A stretch of 64,000 bases of DNA from Paracoccus sp. M683 (GCF_007096355.1 NZ_VKDF01000008.1:140495-204494), one strand, 5' to 3'; shown: positions 44,540 through 53,106, counted from the first letter of the stretch. Notes: a model not told the origin generated them from the letters alone. Program-made: numbers and translations.

Positions 44540-45186
44540 GCACTGCCGAAGATTCGCTGCTGCAAGCCGCAAGGTCGATGCTGCCTGCGGATATCGGCTG
44601 TGCCGTGGTTCGCATCGGGCAGGGGGGCTTGCTGCCCGCCGAAGAGGCCGCGCTTGGCCGCGCGGTCGCCAGCCGCAGGGCCGAGTTTGCCTCGGGCCGG
44701 CTGGCGCTGCGTCAGGCCATTGCCCAGCTGGGGCGCGCCCTGCCGCCCGACCGGCCGATCTTGCCAGGTCCCGACCGCCGCCCGGATCTGCCGCCGGATC
44801 TGTCCGTCAGCCTGTCGCATGCGGGGGGTCTGTGCATTGCGCTTGCCTCGGATCGCCCGGATCGTCACTTGGGGGTCGATATCGAACCGGTCGATGCGCC
44901 GACGCCCGAGGGGTTGGCGGATAGCCTGCGCCCGTATCGGATGATGCCGCAGCTTCTGGACCCGCTGATCGTGTTCTGCGCCAAAGAGGCCCTGTTCAAG
45001 CGGCAGTTCCCGCAGACGGGGGCGATGCTGGACTTTGCCGATATTGCGCTGGTTCTGGGTCAGCAAGGGCGCTTTGCCGGCTGTGTTCGCGGTGCCGGCC
45101 TGATGCGCGGTAAATGGTGCCGGTCGATGGGGCACTACCTGGCGATCAGCCTCGGCGGGGGCACGGTTCGTTCACGGGGAAACTGA
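44536..45186 (+). CDS. 4'-phosphopantetheinyl transferase (Sfp/EntD type)
   Basis: 216 residues from a GTG that overlaps the NRPS stop (GTGA), indicating coupled translation. It attaches phosphopantetheine to carrier proteins; here the PKS ACP and NRPS T domain are the obvious substrates. Motifs: FASGRLALRQA, SVSLSHAGG, the magnesium site GVDIEPVD (about 113-120) and the FCAKEALFK helix (about 151-159) with Lys-Glu. EntD-like in length. Confidence 0.93.
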   Translation: MSTAEDSLLQAARSMLPADIGCAVVRIGQGGLLPAEEAALGRAVASRRAEFASGRLALRQAIAQLGRALPPDRPILPGPDRRPDLPPDLSVSLSHAGGLCIALASDRPDRHLGVDIEPVDAPTPEGLADSLRPYRMMPQLLDPLIVFCAKEALFKRQFPQTGAMLDFADIALVLGQQGRFAGCVRGAGLMRGKWCRSMGHYLAISLGGGTVRSRGN

Positions 45187-45351
45187 TTCGTTTTTTCAGG
45201 TCAGCCCGCCCGTCCGATGCCCGGATCACCAATCTGTGACCGCTGAAGGCCCGAGATCCGGGCGAAAAAAAATGAACCACTTCGTCTTTCAGGCGTTGAC
45301 TTCAGGCATTACTACATACTTTTGTCCGATTTGGCGAGTTTCCGCCGGAAA

Positions 45352-45366
45352 TTAACCTCTCGTTAA
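45352..45366. promoter_or_regulatory. Inverted repeat in the 285-bp leader after the PPTase gene
   Basis: TTAAC-CTCTC-GTTAA lies in the gene-free stretch 45187-45471, which is AT-rich (A8 at 45266, TTGACT at 45296-45301). A weak promoter may begin at TTGACT, but the -10 is unclear. I see no other feature in this stretch. Confidence 0.3.
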
Positions 45367-45471
45367 GCGATTTTTCGGTAAATCCATCTGACGCGATTCT
45401 TTTCAGTAGAGTGCACGCAGAAGCTGCGGCACCCTGCAGGCAACGGAAGGGGTGGAAGACTGATAGCACTA

Positions 45472-45660
45472 TTGGGCATAGGTATGGCTTTCGGAGCCAT
45501 CGCAGCGTTAAGCGCGGTCTTTCTGTTCGGCGCCGGTTTGCTGGCGGCCTTCGGCATTTATGCCTTTGGCGGCGCGGCCTGCACCCTGATCGCGGCGTGG
45601 TTCCGCTTCCGCTGTGTCGAACGGCAGGAACGCAGCAATCAGGTCATCGCAGCCCAATAA
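45472..45660 (+). CDS. Small membrane protein, 62 aa
   Basis: Family not recognised. A 62-residue frame with two hydrophobic helices (about 5-23 and 25-43: ALSAVFLFGAGLLAAFG and YAFGGAACTLIAAW) and a charged tail (RFRCVERQERS). The start is uncertain: TTG at 45472 or ATG at 45484; GGAAG is upstream. Codon use looks coding and a perfect 9-bp hairpin straddles the stop. It sits between the PPTase and the ExoY-type transferase and may be an accessory membrane component of the polysaccharide machinery. Confidence 0.5.
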   Translation: MGIGMAFGAIAALSAVFLFGAGLLAAFGIYAFGGAACTLIAAWFRFRCVERQERSNQVIAAQ

Positions 45661-45673
45661 GTCTTTGGGCTGC
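45649..45673 (+). terminator. Hairpin at the end of the small membrane gene
   Basis: GCAGCCCAA (45649-45657) and TTGGGCTGC (45665-45673) form a perfect 9-bp stem around the TAA stop. No T tract follows, so termination strength is uncertain. Confidence 0.45.
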
Positions 45674-45720
45674 GAAATCTTGCGGTGATCGACGGTCTGG
45701 CTGACCCGGCCGAAACCGGG

Positions 45721-46404
45721 TCAGTATCCCGTGCAGCGCAGAACCACGCCAAAGGTGCGGATCAGGATCAGTGCATCGTTCCGCAGCGACAAGGTCCGGG
45801 CATATTCCGCGTCAAAGGTCGCGCGCTCGGCAAAGGTGCTGTCATTGCGATCGGTGATCTGCCACAGCCCGGTGACGCCGGGCCGCATGTGATAGTAATC
45901 CGCGCCAGGATATTGTTGCGCCTGATCGACCATCATCGGCCGGGGGCCGATAATGCTCATGTCGCCGCGCAGCACGTTCCACAGTTGCGGCAACTCGTCC
46001 AGCGACGACTTGCGGATCACACGACCGAACCGGGTGATCCGGGGGTCATTCTTCAGCTTCTGCGTGCTGTCCCATTCCTGACGCGCTTCCGGGTTGGCCG
46101 CCAGATAGACGGCCAGTTGCGCATCGGCATTCGGGACCATGCTGCGAAACTTCCACATGCGGAAGCTGCGGCCGCTTTTGCCCAATCGCTGCTGGCTGTA
46201 GAACGGCGAACCGCTTTCCCGCCATGCAAAGAAAAGCACGACAAGCACAATCGGAAGCAGCAGCGGTAAGGCTAACAGCACCAGGACGATGTCCAGAGGC
46301 CGTTTGATGAAACGGACATAGATGCCATCCTGGGCGCCTATGGCCGATGAGGACGTGGCTTCAGCCAAGGCCAGAGCCGTCATTGTGTCAGGACCGTATT
46401 TCAT
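45721..46404 (-). CDS. Initiating sugar-phosphate transferase (ExoY/WcaJ family)
   Basis: 227 residues. Polyprenyl-phosphate hexose-1-phosphate transferase that starts repeat-unit assembly on undecaprenyl phosphate. One membrane segment/reentrant helix (about 34-60), then the catalytic block KRPLDIVLV, RLGKSGRSFRMWKFRSM (Asp-Glu region SSLDELPQLWNVLRGDMSIIGPRP, split at residues 134-158) and PGVTGLWQ. It lacks the N-terminal membrane domain of WcaJ, so it is the short ExoY/RfbP type. Start ATG 46404 has no clear ribosome site; 46383 is possible. Confidence 0.95.
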   Translation of the reverse strand: MKYGPDTMTALALAEATSSSAIGAQDGIYVRFIKRPLDIVLVLLALPLLLPIVLVVLFFAWRESGSPFYSQQRLGKSGRSFRMWKFRSMVPNADAQLAVYLAANPEARQEWDSTQKLKNDPRITRFGRVIRKSSLDELPQLWNVLRGDMSIIGPRPMMVDQAQQYPGADYYHMRPGVTGLWQITDRNDSTFAERATFDAEYARTLSLRNDALILIRTFGVVLRCTGY

Positions 46405-46701
46405 TCGCTAAAAACACTCGGAGGGGGGGTAACAGATACTCACTATACACCGGTCGTTAAAAGAAAAAACAAATTTTAGGCTTTTTTATCCGAGTCCTTG
46501 TGCCGGGCCCCGGAAACCTGTCCAAATCATTAGGTTGACCAAAAGAAGACCATACGGGAACTAAACCGTACGTTTTATTGACTCAACAATAGAGCGAGTG
46601 CCGCGACGCCCCAAAGTTATTGTTGATTCATTTAACAACTATGGGTTGTTTCATGGCTGCAATGTGCCGCATTGATTCTAAACTGTTTCGTTTTATTGAT
46701 G
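46405..46701 (-). other. 297-bp AT-rich intergenic region, probable promoter of the ExoY-type gene
   Basis: No gene is visible. The stretch is far more AT-rich than the rest of the window (A runs at 46457-46475). On the minus strand a -10-like TATAGT occurs at 46447-46442, and a near-inverted repeat CATACGG-N8-CCGTACG lies at 46551-46572. TTGACT at 46578 and GTTGATTCATTTAACAAC at 46623 are further possible binding sites. A silencer-binding or regulated promoter region is the simplest reading. Confidence 0.45.
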
Positions 46702-47529
46702 TCAGCGACCGCGGCTCCAGCTGCCATCGCCCCGTCCTGCACGCACGGCCAGCGCGACGGCGGCATAGGTCAGAAAGCCGATGGGATCGCGCAGCGCAAG
46801 GCCAAGCAGTTGCAGGCGGCCGGGCCGTGTACTGCCCTCATTCCGCAGGAGGTCAGGATATATGCGGGCGATTTCCCGGACACCAAGATCCTGTCGGCGG
46901 CGGACCCTGACCAGCCGGCCGAACCCATTCGCCATCGGCCAGAGATAGCCTGAATTGGCCAGCAGCCGTTCGGATTCCGCAAAGTGCAGCCGCACATATG
47001 TATCGTCCGAGATTACTTGCGGGAACTGGTCCCAACGACCCCGCCCGGCGGGGTTGACGGCGAACAGACCGGCACCGGTGACATTTGTGGTCATGAAGGG
47101 CAGGCGTGACCAGAAGCGGCCATAGGCGCGGGTGACAGCGCTGCGCGATGGCGCGACGACAAGCCGACCGCCCGCATAAAGCGGTCTGTCGTCGGCCAGC
47201 GCGACACTCAGCGCGCCCAGCATGTCGGGATCCATCGTTATATCGGCGTCCAGATACAGCCTGTGGCCATGGGCCGCATGTTCGTCACCCAGATTCAGGG
47301 CGCCGATCTTGCTGCCCTCGGCGCGTTCGAGGACCAGCAAGTGCCAACCGCGTTGTGCAAAGCGGTCGCTCAGCCGGGCGGCGCGGTCCGCTGTGTCATC
47401 CTTGCAGCCATTGGCGACGACAATGATCTGCACAGGGCCAGGATAATCCTGATCCAGAACCGATATCAGGCAGCGGCCGATATATCCGGCCTCATTGCTT
47501 GCGGGGATAATGATACTGAACGGAATCAT
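46702..47529 (-). CDS. Family 2 glycosyltransferase
   Basis: 275 residues. N-terminal GT-A domain: FSIIIPASNEAGYIGRCL, VVANGCKDDT (about 38-47), LYLDADITMD (DxD, about 92-101) and the acceptor loop FPQVISDDTYVRLHF (about 167-181). A hydrophobic C-terminal helix (about 245-263) suggests membrane association. Its ATG overlaps the stop of the next upstream GT2 gene. Confidence 0.92.
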   Translation of the reverse strand: MIPFSIIIPASNEAGYIGRCLISVLDQDYPGPVQIIVVANGCKDDTADRAARLSDRFAQRGWHLLVLERAEGSKIGALNLGDEHAAHGHRLYLDADITMDPDMLGALSVALADDRPLYAGGRLVVAPSRSAVTRAYGRFWSRLPFMTTNVTGAGLFAVNPAGRGRWDQFPQVISDDTYVRLHFAESERLLANSGYLWPMANGFGRLVRVRRRQDLGVREIARIYPDLLRNEGSTRPGRLQLLGLALRDPIGFLTYAAVALAVRAGRGDGSWSRGR

Positions 47530-48554
47530 TTATACTCGATCAGGCCTGCCCGGCGGCCCCAGAGGCGGCGCAGGTGAAACTCTGCAATGCCCTGTGCCTC
47601 GGGGAATTTCGACAAGGTCAGAAAGCCGGCGCGGATCAGCGCCTCGCGGTCGCCGCCCATGCGCATGGCCAGGCGGGCGATCTGCAAGGGATAGAGAAGC
47701 AACCCCAGAAGCGCCCAGGGGCCAAGGACCAGCATGGCCAGCAGAATGGCGGCGGGAAGCAGCATTGCCCACAGGACGGCGCGGCGCACCTCGCGGCGCC
47801 AGAACGCCTCGGGCCTGTCGCCATGCAGCCAGTTGCCCTCGGCGAATGCGTGACCGGCCCGGCGGGCGCGACGCCACCATTGCCCGAACCGGTGCATGTC
47901 TGCATCGTGCACGGTCATCGGCAGGTCCAGTCTTTCGATCGAGCCGCCGGCTTCACGCAGGCGCAGACACATTTCGGGTTCCTCGCCGGCGATCATCTCG
48001 TCACGGAACCCGCCGATGGCCGCCAGCGCCCCGGTCTGCGCCATCATGTCGCCACCCACGGCCAGGGCCGGCCCGATGGGCGTGTCCCATTCCGCGTCGC
48101 AAAGCCGGTTGAAAACCGAGCGATCGGGAAACCGTTCCCGCCTGCGGCCAGCGACGATTCCCAATCGTGGATCAGCAGCAAGCCGGTCACGGGCGGCCTC
48201 GATCCAGCCGGCCTCGATTTCGCAATCGCCATCGACGAATTGCACCGGACCGTGCCACCCCGCATCCCGCAGGCGCTGCAATCCGGCATTGCGCGCCCTT
48301 GCGGCGGTGAAGGGGATATTGCTGTCCAGCCGAACCACCTCGGCGCCCAACTGCACAGCATTTTCGATACTTCCATCGGTCGAGCCGGAATCGACATAGA
48401 TGACCGGCATGGCCCTGTGTTGCAGCGATTTCAGGCAGCGGACCAGCCGGTCGCCCTCGTTCCTGCCGATGACGACGGCTGCAACCGTCGCGTGTTTCGC
48501 GCGATCGTGCGGAAATTCGTCAATTTTTTCGGTATTTGCTGTTGTGACGTTCAT
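47526..48554 (-). CDS. Family 2 glycosyltransferase with C-terminal membrane segments
   Basis: 342 residues from MNVTTANTEK at 48554. Succinoglycan-type GT2: VVIGRNEGDRLVRCL (about 28-42), YVDSGSTDGS, PFTAARARNAGL, the DGD motif FVDGDCEIE, and EPEMCLRL. Two hydrophobic helices (about 245-285) near the C-terminus. Divergent from the CpsD-like gene. It resembles ExoA/ExoU-type enzymes that add sugars to lipid-linked repeats; donor unknown. Confidence 0.93.
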   Translation of the reverse strand: MNVTTANTEKIDEFPHDRAKHATVAAVVIGRNEGDRLVRCLKSLQHRAMPVIYVDSGSTDGSIENAVQLGAEVVRLDSNIPFTAARARNAGLQRLRDAGWHGPVQFVDGDCEIEAGWIEAARDRLAADPRLGIVAGRRRERFPDRSVFNRLCDAEWDTPIGPALAVGGDMMAQTGALAAIGGFRDEMIAGEEPEMCLRLREAGGSIERLDLPMTVHDADMHRFGQWWRRARRAGHAFAEGNWLHGDRPEAFWRREVRRAVLWAMLLPAAILLAMLVLGPWALLGLLLYPLQIARLAMRMGGDREALIRAGFLTLSKFPEAQGIAEFHLRRLWGRRAGLIEYK

Positions 48555-48624
48555 GTGCGAGACGTTACCATGCCGACTGCCGGGACAGTATAGTTTTAGT
48601 GGAATATTCAGGAGCACGCCGCAT

Positions 48625-49335
48625 TTGAGAGCTCAGCCCAGTGATGATCTGCGCGAAGGTGGACTGCCCGCCTTTGCGGCGCGGCTGCGCGATGTGTTTG
48701 GCTGGCCAACGCGGCGTCAGTCAATGGATGTGGCCAGCCGGTTTTCGGTGCTGCGGACCAGGCTGATGCAGGAAATGGGGCGGCAGGGCTGGAAACGGCT
48801 TGGCGTCTGTCCGATGACAGATGGCGCGGGCGCGACCTATGTGGCCGCCAATCTGGCGCTGGCCACCGCGCGCATGCCGCATCACGAGGTGTTGCTGGTC
48901 GATCTGGCACTTGGAAATCCTGCGCTGGCGGTGCAGCTGGGGTTGCAGGGCGATCCGCGCTTTGTCCCTTACCTCATGGCGCAGGATATCAAGCCCGCCG
49001 ATTTCATGATTCGGATCGAAAGCCAGGGCCGGCTCAGCTGCTGCCTGCCCGATGGGCCGGTCGATGGCGGGGCCGAGCTGTTGCAGGACGAACTGGCGCG
49101 CGAGCGGATTGGCCAGCTGGTCACCGAATCGCAATGTGACCTGGCGATTTTCGATCTGGGCCCGGTTCTGGGCACGGATGAGGGGCTGGCCGCCCTGCCG
49201 GCGATGGATGCGGTGCTTCTGGTGGCTGACGGGATGTCGGGCACGGGCCGCAACGTGGCCGATTGCCAGCGTTTGCTGGCCGACATGCCGCCATTGCTGG
49301 GCGTCGTGCTGAACAAGGCAGAGATCGTGGAGTAG
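48625..49335 (+). CDS. CpsD/CapB-like ATPase with degenerate P-loop
   Basis: 236 residues from a TTG start at 48625; AGGAG is ten bases upstream and no ATG or GTG fits better. The fold matches the cytoplasmic BY-kinase partner of Wzz-type proteins (SRFSVLRTRLMQE, later DLAIFDLGPVLG, LLVADGMSGTGR). The Walker A region reads TDGAGATYVAANLA: the essential Lys and Ser/Thr of GxxxxGKS/T are missing, and the Walker A' VLLVDLAL has no DxDxR. It may be an ATP-independent scaffold. The co-polymerase gene follows four bases later. Confidence 0.85.
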   Translation: MRAQPSDDLREGGLPAFAARLRDVFGWPTRRQSMDVASRFSVLRTRLMQEMGRQGWKRLGVCPMTDGAGATYVAANLALATARMPHHEVLLVDLALGNPALAVQLGLQGDPRFVPYLMAQDIKPADFMIRIESQGRLSCCLPDGPVDGGAELLQDELARERIGQLVTESQCDLAIFDLGPVLGTDEGLAALPAMDAVLLVADGMSGTGRNVADCQRLLADMPPLLGVVLNKAEIVE

Positions 49336-49339
49336 CGCC

Positions 49340-50839
49340 TTGGGCCCCATTCAATCCATAGGTGACTTCATCTCGCTGATCTGGCGGCGCTTGCCGCTGG
49401 TGATGACGGTCCTGGTCGTTGGCCTGCTGTGGGCGCTGTATCTGGCCGTCACCTCGCCCGCCGTCTACGAGGCGCGGGCGGTCATCCAGGTGAATGCGCC
49501 GGTGATTTCCGATACGGTGACCCGTTCCGCCCCGCCCGCAGCGTTGCGGGTGCAGCAGATCGAGCAGCGGCTGATGTCGCGCGAAAACATGCTGCGACTG
49601 ATCGACCGTTATGATCTGTTCGGCGGTGTGCAGGACATGCCCGACAGCTTCAAGATCGAGGTCTTGCGATCGAATACCCGGATTGAAAGCATCGCGGCCT
49701 CGGCCACCGGGATCGACAGCCCGGCCAGCCTGGCCTCGATCGTCATTTCGACACGTGCCGGGCAGTCGCAGACGGCGGCCAATGTTGCCAATGACCTTGC
49801 CAATGATGTTGTGACCAGCGACCGCCGCAACCGCGAAAACAGGATCGCGGACGCCACCGATTTCCTGAATGCGGAATTGCTGCGTGTCGAAGGCGAGCTG
49901 GACAAGCAAGATCGCGAGATCGCCACCTATACTGCCGCGAACGAGGATTCGCTGCCGGAATCGCGGGCCTTTCTGCAAGCCGAGCTGGTCAGCCTGGCCG
50001 AGCGCGAGACCATCACCCGGCAGAACCTGATGACAACGCAGCGCGAACGTTTGGCGCTTGAACAGACCCCGGTTTCCGATGACAGCGCCTCGATCGTCCA
50101 GCAGCTGAGGTCGGCCGAGGTTGCGCTGGCACAGGCGCGACGGACCCTGCCCGCCGGCCATCCCGAAATCCAGCGCCTTGAGCGGGTGATCACTGCGATC
50201 AACGAAGGCAGCAGCGACGAGGGGGGATCGGGGCTGGGGCGCCAGCTTAGCCTGATCGACTCGCAGATTGTGTCGATGGAAACCAGCATGGAGGAAATCG
50301 AGCAGCGTCAGGCCGAGATCCGGCAGTCCCAAAGCCGCACCTCGGAGGTGTTGCAGGTCTATGAACAATTGCAGCGCAGCCGCCAGCATATCGCGGATCA
50401 ATATACCGAACTGTCCCGCCGCCTGGCCGAGATCGACGCCCTGCGGCTGCTCAGCGAGAACAACCAGACCGAAAACATGGTCATTCTGGAACCGGCCGTG
50501 CCGCCGGAATTTCCGGTTGCCTCGAACCGCAAGCGCAGCGCCATTCTGGGGGCGTTTCTCAGCATCGCGGTTGCGGGCGGGTTGGCGTTGTTTCTGGATC
50601 TGCTGAACCCGGTCCTGCGCAATTCGCGCCAGTTCGAGGCCGTGACAGGCCTGCGGCCCGTCATTTCGCTGCCCTTCCGCCCCTCGGACGAGGAAGAGTT
50701 TCGGCAGCTGGTCCGCAATACCTATGTGGTCTCGGTCGCCGTCTTGGGGCTGTTGCTGGCCTTGTGGATGATGAACCTGATGCCAGGCTGGCTGGCCGAC
50801 ATGCTGCCGCCGTCGGTTCGCCAGGGCGGCGGGGGCTGA
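49340..50839 (+). CDS. Wzz/GumC-type polysaccharide co-polymerase
   Basis: 499 residues from a TTG start at 49340 with GGAG seven bases upstream. N-terminal membrane helix (about 18-38), long periplasmic coiled-coil part (about 150-380) with the Wzz motifs, and two later hydrophobic helices (about 397-416 and 460-480). It controls chain length and export. There is no fused tyrosine-kinase domain; the partner is the preceding CpsD-like protein, and no C-terminal Tyr cluster is visible. Confidence 0.92.
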   Translation: MGPIQSIGDFISLIWRRLPLVMTVLVVGLLWALYLAVTSPAVYEARAVIQVNAPVISDTVTRSAPPAALRVQQIEQRLMSRENMLRLIDRYDLFGGVQDMPDSFKIEVLRSNTRIESIAASATGIDSPASLASIVISTRAGQSQTAANVANDLANDVVTSDRRNRENRIADATDFLNAELLRVEGELDKQDREIATYTAANEDSLPESRAFLQAELVSLAERETITRQNLMTTQRERLALEQTPVSDDSASIVQQLRSAEVALAQARRTLPAGHPEIQRLERVITAINEGSSDEGGSGLGRQLSLIDSQIVSMETSMEEIEQRQAEIRQSQSRTSEVLQVYEQLQRSRQHIADQYTELSRRLAEIDALRLLSENNQTENMVILEPAVPPEFPVASNRKRSAILGAFLSIAVAGGLALFLDLLNPVLRNSRQFEAVTGLRPVISLPFRPSDEEEFRQLVRNTYVVSVAVLGLLLALWMMNLMPGWLADMLPPSVRQGGGG

Positions 50840-50846
50840 TCCGGCT

Positions 50847-52172
50847 TCAGCCGATCAGCGCAAGCTGGCGAATTGCATCCAGTCGGGGCAGGGCGATCAT
50901 GATCAGCCCGATCAACCCGATCAGGGCATAGGTCGCATCATGCAAGGGATCCCAAGCATGATGCTTGCGCGCCAGCCACACCACGGTTGGATAGTTCAGG
51001 ACGGTGCCGATGAACTGCCCCAGCAAGGCACCGTAAAGTCCCGCCATGTGTGATCCCACCCAGAAACAGCCCAGAAACAGCACGGCACGGACGGCGATCA
51101 GGATGAAGAAGCCGCGGGAATCGCCAGCGGCCAGCGCGACAGCGTCATAACCCAGAACCACGATCTGCGGCACAGCGACACAGGCGATCAGGGTCAGCAT
51201 GGTGGCGGATTGCTGATATCGCTCGTCATAGAGAAAGCCGACGATGGCCGGGCTTAACAATGCCACCAGCAAGGTCGCCACCATGATCGAGCCGGTCAGC
51301 ACAAAGCGAATCCGCCGCAACCGGATGAATGCCTCGCGGCCCGAGCTTGGCGGGGATTCGCGGCAAAGCGGCATCATGATCCGCCCCATGACCGAGCCGC
51401 CCAGCATCAGGGGAAAACTGGCGAGGAAATAGCCGATATTATACAGGCCCAGCTGCGCAAGTGTCAGGTAACGCCCCAGAATCGCCTTGTCGCCCTGACT
51501 GATCAGAAAGCCCATGATCGTGCTGGGAAAAATCCATTTGCCAAAGCTGGTCAGCTCTCTCACGGCGGCACGGTCCCAGAACAGCCGGTCGCGATCGCCG
51601 GGGATCAGCCACAGGATGATGGCGATGCGGATGATGCCGCCAAAGCCCAATGTGATGACCATGGCCCAGACCGAACCTGTCATCCAGGCCAGCAGGATCA
51701 GAACGGAACTGGTCACCAGCTGGGTCAGCAGATCGGCCTTGGTGAGGCTGCGCAGCGACAGGTGCCGCTCGGCCGTCAGCACGCGCATCGGCGTGAACCC
51801 GGCGATCACGGCGCTGAAACCCGCCACCATCAGATAGGTCGCCAGTTCCGGGGTGTCGTAGAACCGCGCAAAGGGGACTGCCAGTGCGCAGCAGGTCAGC
51901 CACAAGACGACGCCGCGAATGATCTCGATCGTCCAGGCGGTGTTCAGAAATTCGGGCTCGTCGCCTCTTGGACTGCGGATGACGCCGGGGCGGGTGCCGA
52001 CATCGGAAAAATTGTTCAACCCCTGGATCACCACCATCAACAGGGCCATGGTGCCGAAGGCACTGGGAAACAGCAGCCGGGCAAGGATAAGATTGACCAC
52101 CAGCCGGATCGCCTGGTTCCCGCCAAAACCCAGCAGGGTCCAGATGGCCCCCCTGAGTGCGCGCCAGGACAT
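50847..52172 (-). CDS. Polysaccharide flippase (Wzx/MATE-like)
   Basis: 441 residues from MSWRALRGAIW at 52172, chosen because AGGAG lies six bases upstream; the frame runs to 52214 (MIRRFAN) with no ribosome site. Twelve to fourteen transmembrane helices. The opening GFGGNQAIRLVVNLILARLL and LNNFSDVG match the lipopolysaccharide/teichuronic flippase family (polysaccharide biosynthesis protein). Convergent with the co-polymerase. It moves the lipid-linked unit across the membrane. Confidence 0.92.
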   Translation of the reverse strand: MSWRALRGAIWTLLGFGGNQAIRLVVNLILARLLFPSAFGTMALLMVVIQGLNNFSDVGTRPGVIRSPRGDEPEFLNTAWTIEIIRGVVLWLTCCALAVPFARFYDTPELATYLMVAGFSAVIAGFTPMRVLTAERHLSLRSLTKADLLTQLVTSSVLILLAWMTGSVWAMVITLGFGGIIRIAIILWLIPGDRDRLFWDRAAVRELTSFGKWIFPSTIMGFLISQGDKAILGRYLTLAQLGLYNIGYFLASFPLMLGGSVMGRIMMPLCRESPPSSGREAFIRLRRIRFVLTGSIMVATLLVALLSPAIVGFLYDERYQQSATMLTLIACVAVPQIVVLGYDAVALAAGDSRGFFILIAVRAVLFLGCFWVGSHMAGLYGALLGQFIGTVLNYPTVVWLARKHHAWDPLHDATYALIGLIGLIMIALPRLDAIRQLALIG

Positions 52173-52353
52173 GCCCTGCTCCTGCGACAGTCTGTTAGCA
52201 AATCGGCGGATCATTGGTAAATTCTGCCCCGTTCTGGCGATTGTATTGCCTTGTCAGCTGCTATGCCGGTTTGATCGACGGCGGGTCAATCGACAATCCG
52301 CATATGGCCCCTGGGCAAGCGCGGGAATGAGGATTGAACGCGCATTCCAAACT

Positions 52354-52361
52354 GGTATACC
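52354..52361. promoter_or_regulatory. GGTATACC palindrome before the GntR gene
   Basis: GGTATACC sits 20 bases upstream of the GntR start. FadR-type regulators of this family often bind TGGTxxxACCA-like palindromes, so autoregulation is plausible. A similar GGTATACC lies at 5699-5706 before ihfB, probably by chance. Confidence 0.4.
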
Positions 52362-52381
52362 GAAAGCAGGAGACGACGCCG

Positions 52382-53077
52382 ATGACCAACGCCCCTGCGC
52401 ATTCACGACCTGGCGAGACAGGTGAACGGCCCGATGTGCTGTCACGGATGCGTTTCGACATCCTGTCACTGGAACTTGCACCTGGGCAGCCGCTGTCCGA
52501 ACGGGCATTGGAAAGCGACTACGGCGTCTCGCGCACGCCAATCCGCGAGGCGCTGCTCTGCCTGGCGGGCGACGGACTGGTGCTGCGTTCGGGGCGCAGC
52601 TATATCGTGGCGCCTTTCGATATGGACGAGATTGCCGAGATCTTCGCCTTTCGGGATATCGTCGAGCCCGCTGCAATCCGCCTGGCCACCCGCAATGCGA
52701 CTGCCGAGGCGCTTGATGCGATCCGTCGCGACGCGACAGAAAGCCACGATATCTTCACGCCGGAACGCTGGCTGGCAATGGCGATGGATTTTCATGTGCG
52801 GCTGGCCAACCTGTCAGGCAATCGCTGCCTGACGGCCGCGCTGCGCGATATTACGATCCGCACCATCCGCGCCCGTTGGCTTGTCGTCGCCTCGGACGAG
52901 GGGCGGGCGGTCACGCATCGCGAACATCACGAGATCCTCGATCTGGTTGGCGCGGGCGATGCCGAGGCCGCGGTCCAGGCCGCACGCCGCCATGCGGCGG
53001 CCGTGCATCGCGAGGTGGTCGAGGCGATCCGGGCCTCGCGCGGGATCCTGGGCCGCCGCAGCGTTGTCGGGCTATAG
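52382..53077 (+). CDS. GntR-family (FadR/FCD subgroup) transcriptional regulator
   Basis: 231 residues from MTNAPAH at 52382, with AGGAG nine bases upstream. GntR winged helix about 15-75 (LERALESDYGVSRTPIREALLCLAGDGL, split at SRTPIREAL), FCD effector domain about 85-215 with metal-binding His residues (HVRLANLSGN, HREHHEIL). Effector unknown. It lies next to the polysaccharide locus and could control it or an off-window metabolic gene. Confidence 0.93.
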   Translation: MTNAPAHSRPGETGERPDVLSRMRFDILSLELAPGQPLSERALESDYGVSRTPIREALLCLAGDGLVLRSGRSYIVAPFDMDEIAEIFAFRDIVEPAAIRLATRNATAEALDAIRRDATESHDIFTPERWLAMAMDFHVRLANLSGNRCLTAALRDITIRTIRARWLVVASDEGRAVTHREHHEILDLVGAGDAEAAVQAARRHAAAVHREVVEAIRASRGILGRRSVVGL

Positions 53078-53106
53078 CGCCGGCCGACAGGGTTAATTGG
53101 CAAAGG

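Noticed and set aside
45266..45273. A8 tract after GCCCG-loop-CGGGC as terminator of the PPTase gene
   Set aside because: The stem is short and the tract is A, not T, on the plus strand; on the minus strand no gene ends there.
52334..52381. Upstream start of the GntR gene at 52334
   Set aside because: The 16 extra codons cover the likely operator and lack a ribosome site; 52382 has AGGAG at the right distance.
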